From Epiperipatus broadwayi (lineage: Eukaryota > Onychophora > Udeonychophora > Euonychophora > Peripatidae), in the NCBI GenBank assembly GCA_028023455.1, contig JAQFVV010012512.1:2949935-3013934 (forward strand): 64,000 nucleotides of DNA, in the 5' to 3' direction. The notes under the pieces are model-generated. The model ran no database searches and had not been told where the DNA came from. It worked only from the letters and a program-made list of their open reading frames with translations. The position numbers and the translations under genes were made by a program. Shown here piece after piece: positions 34,638-46,295 of this stretch (positions are counted from its first letter, which is position 1; each line of letters opens with the position of its first letter).

Positions 34638-35170
34638 TGTAGCAGAGCTAAGTTCAAACCCTGTTTCAAGAAGGGAAAATTAGCATAAATCTATCTCAAA
34701 ATTCTGAGTAAAATAAAAAAACAACGTATTTTTTATTTTACATTTATAATTCTAATTAGGTATTAAAAAGGTTAAAATAAACAGGAGGGTTGCGGGTATA
34801 TGTGCTCTTTTGTTGTGTAGAAATGCATGTATATAGTGCTGCATGGAATGAATATATTAATATTATTAAAAGAAAAATGCAGATAGAAATATTTTTTAAT
34901 TCCAAGATGGAAGCAACAAAGTTTTATTCAGAAAAATTAAATGAAAAAAAAGATATCAAAAAGCACTTGATCTATATCTGACGAATTTAAATTATGGAGA
35001 TTTGATTTAGATTCAAAAGAATTTTGATCAAACAAAAGGAAAGTAAAAATATTTTTAAGGTGCTAAAAGCTTTTTACTTTAGTTTTAAAAGAATCCTGGT
35101 TTGAGTGATAGAACATTCTAGAAAAAAGGAGGAGGACTATAAAAAAAATTTAAAAGATTATAATGCTTCT
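34638..35170 (+). mobile_element. Start of a 3' LTR, far end not resolved
   Basis: TGTAGCAGAGCTAAGTTCAA follows the polypurine tract of the gypsy fragment and resembles the start of the family A LTR (minus strand TGTGACAGAATGGG). No second LTR copy in this orientation is available to fix its end, so the end coordinate is only a guess. Confidence 0.4.
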
Positions 35171-35179
35171 TGTTTTTAG

Positions 35180-35610
35180 CTTGCTGTTGGAAATCCAGTT
35201 GATGTGTTTAAAATTGAAGAAAATAATATTTTATTCACTTCATCCATAGTGCTGAAAAGATCTTTGACAATTATGAGCAGGTTGGGGTAGAAGTGTAAGC
35301 ATGCTAGGCTTTGCAATTCTGTCCCTGAACATACTAAAGTTGTTGCAGGATGAGTGAATACCATTAATGGAAACCAATCATTCTGATGCCAATATCAACT
35401 TCAATAATATTTGCGAATGGGAAAATCAATAAAGCAGATTGGACCACCAAAATCACCTACTTCTATGGCCATTACGTCAAAAAAATATTTCATCTTCAGT
35501 TTTCCCTGGGGAAGAAAAGAATTTCAGGTGATGTGCACACTTACCACCTATATTCATTTAATGTTGCAAATGTTTGTATGCTTGAACTACTCATAAAGTT
35601 CTATGCATAA
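35180..35610 (+). other. Coding-like segment of unknown origin
   Basis: A good acceptor (TTCTTGTTTTTAG ending 35179) precedes a 33-codon open stretch, LAVGNPVDVFKIEENNILFT then SSIVLKRSLTIMSR. Further frames downstream are protein-like (KSPTSMAITSKKYFIFSFPW at about 35430-35510) but are separated by stops. This could be an exon followed by unrelated sequence, or a decayed pseudogene. No family is recognised. Confidence 0.25.
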
Positions 35611-36371
35611 TAATTTTTTTTATTAAATCTTATGAACTTAAAGTGATTCTTTTGGTATTTGAATGAACCCTGATTTTTGTTTTCCTTTTTACATATATTT
35701 CCTATTGCTTTATACATGTATTTATGCATTGTGTATGTATACATACGTTTCTCTAACTTTTGAGCACAAAATAATTGGGTCATATAAATATGATAGAAAT
35801 AAAAGTATAATATTAAAATAAAATGAAATTTGCATATCTTTGTGTGGGTTCTCTGTTTTGAGTTTATAAGATTATTGAAGTTATAAATTAGTGTAATAAC
35901 TATTTGATTTAAGAAGGTGTGTCTTGTGCAGTGTAACCCCCATATATTTCTCATGATTAAATAATCATCCACCCTGAGTGAGCTAGTCAAGGGCTACTGT
36001 CTTATAGTTTCCATATCAGCATTCCAGCTCTCCCAGTATAATTCTTATGGTCATATAAGATTGATACTTGAGGTCATAAAGTGACACTCATAAATATACT
36101 GGGTGAGAAATAGCAAATACTTAAAGGTTTCATTTTAATTCTTTTGTTGAATTCTTACAGTCTAAAAAGGAGATTGTGTTCTACTAACAAAATGCATTAC
36201 TATAATGATAAATGCAGTGTTATTCATTTTAATCATACCAAAACATTATCAATTTCCACGAAAATATATTGTATAAAAATAATAAAAAAAATTATATATG
36301 TGTAGTGTTATATATGTATGCAATCTTATAAATGAAAAATTGTGATTCCATTACAATTTATATATATATAT
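35611..36371. other. AT-rich noncoding stretch
   Basis: Nothing supportable; a short antisense frame of 129 codons (35601-35990) is low-complexity hydrophobic text without motifs. Confidence 0.45.
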
Positions 36372-36375
36372 GTAT

Positions 36376-38329
36376 TATAATGGTCGAAATGATCGATAAA
36401 GTCTTACCATATCTGCACTACAGGGCGCCACCAGGTTATTTGAACCTGTAAAATTTATATAGTAGGCAGATACATAAGTTAAGATCCAATTTTTATATAT
36501 GTTTTATTCCGACCATCAGCCCATGCCACTAGCTCAGTGAGATGCTGCAGATTTATAAAATATAAATTCTTAAAATATTTTTTTCAATATTAACAAAAAT
36601 AAAAGAAGCCACTGCCAGTAATAACATACACAAACATTTTATTAAACATATATAAATTTAAAATTATTTTAGTATGCTTTTACTTTAATTTTACCATTTA
36701 ATTTCCTTTTTTTAATGTTTTTATTTTTGAAGTTCGCATAGATAAATTTAATATTTTATTAAAGTGTCGAGTATGACTAGACTACATAGATTGCATTTGA
36801 AAAGAAAATATTCTATCTCTTATTTAACCTTAGGCCAAAAGTTTGCAGTCAAACCAATATCAATCCATCTGATACATCGATGTATTCAATGCAGCATGAA
36901 TACGACAGCACAAATACCATATTGTCAGGAATGTACATCTGAACAGCATGGTTATAAAAGACATTGACTCTCATCCAGTAAAGGAATACTACATATGTCT
37001 GGTGAGACAAACAATAAAAAAAACTCCATAGGAAGGGACTATTTTCTGTCTTACTATCCCATTCCATAGGCTAAAAGGGGGAGATCCAAGGAGCAGGGAA
37101 TACTGTCTGCTTCCAATGGTCAGTAAGATATGGGACTTATTTTGCCCAAGTGCAGCATATAATAGGATCCTGCACATAGCGAATCTCATGCTACATTTAT
37201 TAATTACAACAATATACCCAATCGATTAACACAATCTAACTACAAAACAAATAACCCAAGATTAACCCTCCCTTAATTAATTAATATAACTTTACAAATC
37301 TATGCAACCATTCATGCCCGACTTAAATTTAACATTTATATAATTTATTTTAAAAGAGAAAAAAATCATAATAAAAACCTAAAAGAACAGAAAAAATAAA
37401 TTAATGGAAATGATTTACAAAAAATAATAATGCATTCAATAAAATAATTATTAATAACTGATTAAGTTTGGTCAGATAGGAATTTCTATTGCAATAATTT
37501 AAATACTGGGAAAGTTTATAGTGTTCATTAATTAACTAATGTTCTTACGGTTTTAACATACTGGAAAATTTTGTTTTTTAGAATTAAAGTTCATTAGTTA
37601 GAGTTCTTACTGTTTTAAAAATCCATGCTTAACAGTTGCTTGCAATTTGGAGCCAGCATTAATTCCCCCGATAAGCTGTGGTCCTCAATATAGGAAAATG
37701 ATTGGTCATTCTTCTTTCCCTTTCTTTTTTAAAAACTGAAGGAATTGAAGAGTGTGTCTTTTCAATCCCTTCTCCTTCAACTCCCACACCAACACATATA
37801 GCATATCTCTTTCACATCTCTTTTTCTCTCCCAGCTTTTTTTCACTCACTAAAATTTATTTCCAAACTTTTTTATTTTATATTAAAATATTGGATTGATT
37901 GAACATTACGTCATGACGATGATCATTCCCTCACTGAGGACTGTTTTCCGAGGGCTTTCTTTTATTGGCTGTTCTTTTCCTATTGTTTTTCCTCTCCTAT
38001 CCAACCTTTAATTATACATTTTGAAATGCCCAAAGGCTAGTTCACTTGGACTAATTAATAATCATTTCCATTTTATACAACAGCATTAATTAATTTATTG
38101 TACAAACTTAAAGATATATTTTTATCTTTAAATCTTTACTGAAAATTTAGTTTTAAAATACTTTTTTTTTTCATAATTTTTCATCTGTGCGATTTTATAT
38201 ATTAGAGTTTAGATGTTTTTTAACTTTCAATTTTTAATTCTTAAAAAAGAAGTTTTTATTTGCAAACTTTTATTTTTCATGACTAATTTTAGAAAAAAAA
38301 TTTATATAATGGCGTATGTTCCTGTTACA
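36376..38329 (-). mobile_element. Solo LTR, family B, with 4-bp duplication GTAT
   Basis: The segment is collinear with the two 2.1-kb LTRs at 52660-54743 and 55286-57357: CTGCACTACAGGGCGCCACC, AGTAGGCAGATAC, CCACTAGCTCAGTG and the end TTCCTGTTACA all align. It has no internal region. GTAT flanks it on both sides (36372-36375 and 38330-38333), showing a complete insertion reduced by LTR-LTR recombination. It is more diverged from the two later copies than they are from each other, so it is older. Confidence 0.85.
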
Positions 38330-38335
38330 GTATAT

Positions 38336-39930
38336 TGTAACAAAACCCCCCATCACTACTAATAATAATAATTTTCACCTGACTCACTTTCAACTCTAAA
38401 CATACGTGCTTACATATATATATATATATATATATATTTAACCAAAACTATTTTTGATTTAATCACTAATTCATATGAACGACTTATAAATTTGTTCTCA
38501 GTAAATCTAATAGATTCCCAATGTGTATTTATGGACATCCCTAGGATTCCAAGCACCAAGACTATAACAAAATAAGAATTACATGAATTGAATATATTAT
38601 CTTTAACAGCCACTGTCTTAAGAATATGTGAGAGAGGTTTTGACCATCAGCTAGCTCAGACTCATGTCAGGTGGCAGCATGACTGAGAGTACACATGAAT
38701 GAGATTAAGAATTTCAGTAATACATAAAATACACATAAAGAAAAAAAATACCTCATCAAGATTTCTACATAAGGTTTCACTATTGAATCAGATTTATTAA
38801 ACACTATTCCCAATGACAATTATTATTTTCTAATCACATAAGAAAAAAATAATATAATTTAATCCTCAACCTATTAATATAAATATATTTAAAGCTCTGC
38901 CATTTTGATTTGTCATATATGCATGCAACATTCTTTCAAATATTTATTATTCAAGTCAAATAGTAGAGATTGATATAAAAAGATTTTCCTTCCACTACTT
39001 TTCTATTTGTGTCTTTATTACTATTGGAAGTCACTTCATTGAGTTTCCCATGTGACCTCACTATCTAGTAGTGATAATTAGTGTCCGCAAGTAAAATCTT
39101 AACAAAAAATATTTTTATTACCTCACATCCCCAAGCAATTTGTGGAAGAATATATTTTTACTTTTAATAGTTCTGATCATCACAGGTAACTAAATATATG
39201 ATCCATCATGAGGTTTCCCATTCTTTGATTTATTACAGTCTTCATTTGATGAGGTTCCACTTTATGGTTCTGATGTTGGTAGTTGTTTTAATCCAGAGAG
39301 GCATCTTGTTTATTGTTGAGTGTAGCAGCTGCAGTTAGTGGAAGTTAGGAATTCAAGCCTGATATGTTAGGATTTTACCCCATGATTTCCTTTTGATTGC
39401 CATTAGGTAAACTTGTGAATTTGATTTTGAAATTAACTAAGATTCCATTGTGTTAATGATTCTATCTCTGCAGGGACAAGACAAGGAGCATTCTGGGTCT
39501 CTTTCTTTTATAGTCCCCTCCATTCATTCTAGAAAGTTTGCTCCATATGCACTTCCTGTTTCTCCAATTGCTGCCTAGCCAGATTTTAGTTGAAGTGTGA
39601 AAGCTTTTACCACCTTCCGTTCTTCTTGTTATAACAAAAGAAAGCAAAAATTCATTTCTGCTGGAAATTTCTAGGCTTTTATAACATAAGTAAAATAAAA
39701 CCTCATTTCTATCTCTCTAACCATCAAACCCATTTATACACATGTTTGTAGCATGCACATGCATACCATTTCAAAATGACAGACCAGAACCTCCCTTCAT
39801 TTCTGAGTATTTATATAACCACCACCGTGTGACATAATAATTAAATCTATATATACTATGATTACATACATGTGAAATGACCACCACCTTTTATACTAGT
39901 TGTGACCAGATTTGAACCCATTCTTTCACA
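38336..39930 (-). repeat. Family A LTR, downstream (3') copy
   Basis: Length 1595 bp. In element orientation it runs TGTGAAAGAATGGG ... GGGTTTTGTTACA. A TA tract lies at about 38415-38438. A purine-rich stretch GATGAGGGTAG on the minus strand precedes it and may be the polypurine tract. Confidence 0.9.
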
Positions 39931-42900
39931 CTACCCTCATCTTCAAATACCTTCAAATACCTCTTGTGTATTTTGAATGGCTCCTTTTTTACAAAATTTT
40001 TTTTTACATTTCTATTTGCTGGTTCTTTGAGTTGGCCATTGCTTGCAGAGAACCAGACGGGTTTTAATGACCGAGCATTATATGACCTTTTGATTTCAAA
40101 ATGTGTTATCTCCCTAATTACGACAGATGGTGTATGGGCCTTTATATAGGTTGCAAAACTTTTGGCATACAAACCTACCTAGGTTGCTGACGTGAGGGGT
40201 TTTAACCCTGACTCGATCCCCTACTTTAAATATGAATGCCCTATGCCTCACTTTTTTTACTTTGATGGCTCACCTGCTGTGAGATCTGATATACCATATC
40301 CTGGTCAGTCCTCTTGTCAATATGTGGTTCTTCCACTCCTGGTACAAAGGTCTTTATCTGACATGGCATGTGCTGTCTAAATTGAAGATGAAATGGGGCA
40401 AAACTGGTAGATTCATTTATGTTCCAGTTTTGAAATTCACTACTTGAGGAGTCCATTTAACCCACCTCTTATGATTCGTGCCTGTATAGGTGTGAAACAG
40501 GTGCCCCAACTCCCTCATCACCCATTTTCAGGGATTGGATTGAGGGTTTTAAATTGAGGTAAAATTATGCCTAATCCTCTGCTGTTGGATCCACTTATGC
40601 CATTCTTTGTATGTGAAGGGAGTACCATGGTCAGATAAAATGTTCTTGGGTTTTTCAGGCTCTGTAAAATATCTGCCCTTAAGCATTTTGATGGCATTCT
40701 TTGCATTCACCTGTGCGATAGGATATGCTGAGACATATTTTCAAAACAAGTCATACATGATGAGGACATATTTTTTATTGAATGCTGGCAGAGGGCTGTA
40801 AAAGTCTAATGCTATCATTTCTTGTGGTCTATTTAGTATTATTGACAGCATGGGAGCCATATAATTCCAGTTCACTGGTTTGGTTCTCTGACAGCTTTCA
40901 CAATCCCTCAACTATGTTTATGACTGGTGTGTGGGTGTTAGACCAGTAAAACCACTTTTGAATCAAATGCTCCATTTAAAAGCACCATAATGATGATATA
41001 CTTGATGTACATAGTTTGTCATATCTTTCCACAGCCTATGAAATATAACTGTTTTCCACTGCTCTGGATCATCATGCATCTGATACTGCAAAATATTTTT
41101 ATAGAGTTGGTACCTGTTTTCCTTTCCTGTCTTCTTTGAACTCTCACTGTTTGTTCTCTTTCCCAGTCATTCAATTATCTCCTTTAATTTTTCATCTTGA
41201 AGCTGCCAATCTTCTAAATGAGCCAGGTCCTCTTCTACTCTTTTGTTCATTTCTATATCCATACTGGTAATATACAAGTTCTGCACACCTGGACAATCAG
41301 GATGATAATCAGATGGATTCCAGCTCAAAATATCAGATACAATGTTCTCTGGTCCCTTTACAATATTGAATGGTATAATTATATTCCTGCAACAGCAAGC
41401 TCCAACACTTCAGCTGGCTGTTGGTAAGGTAGCTGTGATTTATAAACTCCAGGCTCTTATGATCAGTCATTATGATCACTTCTGATCCTAACAAAAATCA
41501 GCAAAACTGGAATGCCCAGACAATTGCCAGCACTACCTTTTCTGTAGTGGAGAAATAATCTGCTGACAAAATGCAGCACTCCCATTTGATTTCCCTCCTG
41601 TATTTGAGACAGTGTAGCCCCCAAGTCATACCCACTGCTGTCTGTCTGTATCACAATCAGTTTGGTAAAATCCAGGAAGGAAAGCATAACTTGTCTAGTG
41701 AATCCCACCCCTATAACTTTGAGAGCTTTCTCCTGTTCTTGGTCCTATTTCCATGGTGTACCTTTTCTTAATAATCTAACTAAAGGTTCTGTCCATTCAG
41801 CCAGCCATTCATAAAACCTGTTATAGAAGTTACAAAGACCCAGGAATGGGAGGATCTGCTTTCAAGATTTAAGCATAGGAAACTTCTTGGTAGCTGATAT
41901 CTTGTCCAGGTGGGGTTTCATCCCCTGAGCCCACCAAGTGACCCAAGAATGTCACTTCATCTTTTATCATGATACTATTTATAAATTGATTTTGATACCC
42001 TTTTTCTGACATTTCCAGGAAACATCTCAACATCTTTTTGATGCTCCTCAATACTGAATGAGGCTATTAATACATCATCAATGTACATACTTGTGCATTT
42101 TTTATTTTATCTGCTAACATTTGGTTGAGGTACCTTATAAATCCAGCCCCACTATTTATGAGAGCGAATGGCATTCTGTTAAATTGGTATGAGTATCCTT
42201 CATACCAAAAGGCCATATATTGCCAGTCCTCTGGATGGAGTTGGGTCTGCAAAAACTGGCTGTCAAATTGGACATTGAGAATATCTGTTCATCTTAAATC
42301 ATTTACTCTTAAATCCTCCCAAGAACTCGTGTATTGGAGGTGGAATATTACAGACTGGAGTCATTGCCTGGTTTAATTGTATGGCATTCAGACAAGTTGG
42401 AATATTACAGACTGGAGTCATTGCCTGGTTCAATTGAATGGCATCCAGACATAACCTAATTGCACCACTCTTATTCTTAACCATCACTAGATGGTTACAA
42501 TACAGTGATGAACATTTAGATATTATCCCCCACTCTACCACCTGGTTTATTTGTTTTATTACCTCCTCCCTATATTGATATAGCACTGAATATGAGCACG
42601 ATTGCAAAGGCTGATCCTGCTTCAGTTTTATGTGCTGTTCGAAGCCTGGTATCATGCCTGGTACTTCTGAAAATATCTGATGGTATTGATACAATGTCTG
42701 CCTGAAGGCCTCCTTCTCATCTTCATTCACAGTGGTTATTTCCTGGATTTTCTTTTCAATCTCTATCTCTTTCTCTTCTATCTGGACTATTCCTATTGAT
42801 CAATGTTATTGTGCTGTGGTAAACTTGGGGCATCCCCTTCACATGTAAACCGACCAGCTCTAAAATCTATTGCACATCTATACAACTTTAAAAAATCTGT

Positions 42901-43300
42901 TCCTACAAGTATGTCATGTATCAGGTCTTTCATGATTAGAAAGACATGAGGAAATGGTTTCCCATTGATATGAAGGTTTGTCCATACCTGCTTGGGTTCA
43001 ACTTTTGCCATTTTATTATATGTCATCCTGATTTCGATTAGTTTAATAGGGAGGGTTCAGATGCTTGTCTGTCAGCTCATGATTTGTGTATACAACACCT
43101 CAAACAGCACAGAGATTTGGCTGCCAGGGTCCACTAATGCCTCAGCCTGCCTCCCAGCAATCTATTTCAATTTTTGGACAGCCCAGACTTGCATATTTTG
43201 GAATCCATTCTTTATTAGAACATATTGTTTCCCATGCATCTCTCTTCTCCCTTCTGGTCCCAGTTTTCCTCTTTATTTTTTTTCCATCACTGTTTGCTAA
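39931..43300 (-). pseudogene. Family A pol: protease, RT, RNase H, integrase (frameshifted)
   Basis: Reading the minus strand from high to low coordinates: a protease with ALVDPGSQISVL near 43115 (DPG in place of the catalytic D-T/S-G) and DILVGTDFL; RT with GFEQHIKLKQDQPLQS, NHLVMVKNKSGAIRLCLD, YSYQFNRMPFAL and YIDDVLIA near 42070; RNase H with VIQTDSSGYDLGATLSQ (41463-41708); and integrase core and C-terminal text (FTEPEKPKNILSDHGTPF near 40600-40680; STSFAPFHLQFRQHMP at 40241-40456). Motifs fall in different frames, with a 54-bp in-frame duplication in RT. The protein cannot be made as it stands. Confidence 0.85.
42340..42442. repeat. Tandem duplication inside family A RT
   Basis: A unit of about 54 bp is repeated so that the translated minus strand reads LNAIQLNQAMTPVCNIP twice in succession. 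The single-copy version is the expected RT text, so this is a later duplication in a dead gene. Confidence 0.8.
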
Positions 43301-44640
43301 ACTCCAATTGTCCTAGTATTCTATCGACCTCTTTCGCCCTTTCCCTCTTTTGCCCTTTCCCTTGTTGTATACCATATGCTTGTCATTAATTCACTTGCCA
43401 GATTTCTACATACAATCCTTAAATTGAGTTTTTTCTGATAAATTACATGCCTCCAATTCCCTTAGTTGCACCACCTGACATCTGAAGAACTAGACATATG
43501 TCTTTTCCCCTTTCTCATAAAATCTTTTCTGGATGATATGAGCTTCAATCTGTTCCTAAATTTCCTCACTACAGAATATTTTATTTAGAGCCCTTTCATA
43601 CTCTTCCCAATGTCTTTGGCTGTGTCATTAGTGACTCCCACCAATCCCAGGCATGCTCCTGCAGGTGATTCTGGGACACTGTTAGTTTACTGCATTCTCT
43701 CATCTCATATTTGCAAAAGTATCTTTTTAAGCTTTTTAGGTGTTCTCCTGGCATTTCTCCCTTTTTCCCCTTTGAATATCTATATTTTGATTATCTCGTT
43801 TCCTTCCTTTCCCATCTCTCTCACCCTTATATATTTTTCATTTATTTCTTTGGGTTTTTCTATATCTGGTTGGACGTCTCGGACTCCATTTCTCAACCCA
43901 ACACCCTGCACTGCTTTCTTGTTAGCCTCTATTATGATTTTCCTAGCTTTCCAATGCATGATTTGGTTTCCCCATCTATTTAATTCTTGAAACCTCACTA
44001 AATTAGGCAAACAAAAGATAACAGATTGCATATTCTTGGCCTATTGCATAAACATGAAATGACATGATGGTTATTTCTTGAGAGATATATATTTTTAAAA
44101 AAAACATGTACTTTAATTTATTTAAAATGATTCGAGCAAGATATATATATATATAAAACAAAATGTACTTATTAAAATGATTCACATTTGAATTATCTAT
44201 TTAAAAATATAAACATTTGCATCATTTGAATTATCTATTTAAAAATATAAACATTTGCCCTATAATAATATAAATATATATCACTTTGTTAAATGGAACT
44301 TCTGAAATTAATAGTGAAGCGCATGATGGAAATAGTACCTGAATATAACTTTAATCCATTTATTAGTTGGATTTACGTAAAGTCAGCATTTATAATCAAA
44401 TTATAAGCTTAATTCATTCAGGACAGAAAAACGATTTAATCTTAAATGATTACACTTTCAAAATTTAAATAATTATTACCCATTTGTTCACTTACTTTTA
44501 AATTATTATTACTCGATATTATCTAAATCTCAATTTATATAAATGTCACTACAGTATTTCTTTTTCTAGTCATTTCATATGTATATATAAAATTCAAAAT
44601 ACTGCAATAATATTACTCATAATTTTACCATCCCCCTCTA
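43301..44640 (-). pseudogene. Family A gag region (decayed)
   Basis: The stretch between the primer-binding site and the protease is where Gag should be. The recognisable part is a charged helical frame at 43780-44031 (EANKKAVQGVGLRNGVRDVQ, EKPKEINEKY). No zinc knuckle could be read with confidence and several stops interrupt it. Identity rests mainly on position. Confidence 0.5.
44185..44258. repeat. Short direct duplication
   Basis: CATTTGAATTATCTATTTAA and the following bases to CATTTGC occur twice, offset by 38 bp. Confidence 0.8.
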
Positions 44641-44653
44641 CTGCTCTTCAAAG

Positions 44654-44672
44654 CCCTTTAGTTGGGATGCCA
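44654..44672 (-). other. Primer-binding site of family A element
   Basis: One base after the 5' LTR on the minus strand comes TGGCATCCCAACTAAAGGGC. It starts TGG as required for pairing with a tRNA 3' CCA and resembles a decayed form of the lysine-tRNA-type site seen in family B. Confidence 0.55.
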
Positions 44673-44673
44673 T

Positions 44674-46291
44674 TATAACAAAACACCCCATCACCACTAA
44701 TAATAATAATTTTTACCTAACACACTTTCAGCTCTAAACATACATGCTTATGTATATATATTTAACCAAAACTATTTTTGATTTAATCACTAATTGATAT
44801 GAATGACTTATAAATTTGTTCTCAGTAAATCTAATAGATACCCAATGTGTATTTATGGACATCCCTAGGATTCCAAGTGCAAATATTATAACAAAATAAG
44901 AATTACATGAACTGAATATATTAACGATAACAGCCACTGTCTTAAGAACATGTGAGAGAGGTTTTGACCATCAGCTAGCTCAGATCAGGTGGCATCATGG
45001 CTGAGAGTAGATACAAATTAGAGTAAGAGTTTCAATAATACATAAAATACACATAAAGAAAAAAATACAACAAGATTTCTAAATATGGTTTTATTATTGA
45101 ATCAAATTTATTATGCACAATTCCCAATGACAATTATTATTTTCTAATCATATAAAAAATGATATATTTTAACCCTTAACTTGTTAACATAAATATATAT
45201 AAAGTTCTGCCATTTTGATTTGTCACATACACATGCAACATTCTTTCAAATATTTATTATTATAACTGAGTCAAATAGTGCAGATTGGAAGAGATTTCCC
45301 TTCCATTACTTTTCTATTTGTTTCTTTATTACTATTGGAGGTTACTTCATTGAGTTTCCTGCATGACCTCAATATCTAATAGTGATAATCAGTGTCCTCA
45401 AGTAAAATCTTAACAAAAAGTTTTTTTATTACCTCCACATCCTCAGGAAATTTATGGAAGAATATATTTTTACTTCTAATAGTTCCGATAATCCCAGGTA
45501 ACTAAATATATGATCCATCATGAGGTTTCCCATTCTTTGATTTATTATACAGTCTTTGTTTGATGAGGATCCCTTTATGGTTCTGACATTGTTAGTTGTT
45601 TTAATCCAGAGAGGCATCTTGTTTATTGTTGAGTGTAGCAGCTGTAGTTAGTGGAAGTTAGGATTCGAGCCTGATACATTAGATTTTTACTCTATGATTT
45701 CCTTTTCGGCCACCATTAGGTAAAACTAGTGATTTTGATTTTGAAGTTGAACTAACAATTCTGCCTTGTTAACGATTCAATTTCTGCAGGGACATGACAA
45801 GCAGCATTCTGGGTCCCTTTCTTTTATAGTCCCCTCCATTTGTTCTAGAAAGTCCCCTCCATTTGTTCTAGAAAGTCCCCTCCATTTCTTCTAGAAAGTT
45901 CACTCGAATCTGCATTTTCTGTTTCTCCAATTGCCGCCTAACCAGATTTTAGTTGAAGTGTGAAAGCTTTTACCACCTTCTGCTTTTCTTGTAATAACAA
46001 AAAAAATCAAAAATTCATATCTGCTGGAAATTTCTAGGCTTTTATAACGTAAGTGAAATAAAACCTCATTTCTATCTTTCCAACCATCAAACCCATTTAC
46101 ACACATGTTTGTAACACTCACATACATACCATTTCAAAGTGACAGAGCACCTCCCCTCTCGTTCTGAGTATTTATATAACCACCACCATGTAACATAATA
46201 ATTAAATCTATATATACCATGACTACATATATGTGTAATGACTGCCACCACTTATACTAGTTGTGACTGGGTTCAAACCCATTCTGTCACA
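44674..46291 (-). repeat. Family A LTR, upstream (5') copy
   Basis: Length 1618 bp. Its minus-strand start is TGTGACAGAATGGGTTTGAA. It carries three copies of a 23-bp unit (CCCCTCCATTTGTTCTAGAA plus AGT, about 45832-45899) where the other LTR has one, so the array expanded after insertion. Confidence 0.9.
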
Positions 46292-46295
46292 ATAT

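Larger units (their letters stand above)
38336..46291 (-). mobile_element. Ty3/gypsy retrotransposon, family A, complete but decayed
   Basis: Two direct repeats (38336-39930 and 44674-46291) bracket 4.7 kb of minus-strand gag-pol. ATAT flanks both sides (38332-38335 and 46292-46295). The order on the minus strand is gag, protease, reverse transcriptase, RNase H, integrase, which is the Ty3/gypsy order. The LTRs differ at many positions and by small indels, so the insertion is old. It begins six bases after the end of the solo LTR at 38329, an adjacent insertion into the same TA-rich site. Confidence 0.9.

Noticed and set aside
39462-39647. Minus-strand frames inside the family A LTRs (also 38410, 44734, 45429, 45900)
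   Set aside because: Same short frames in both LTRs, with no motif; LTR sequence, not genes.
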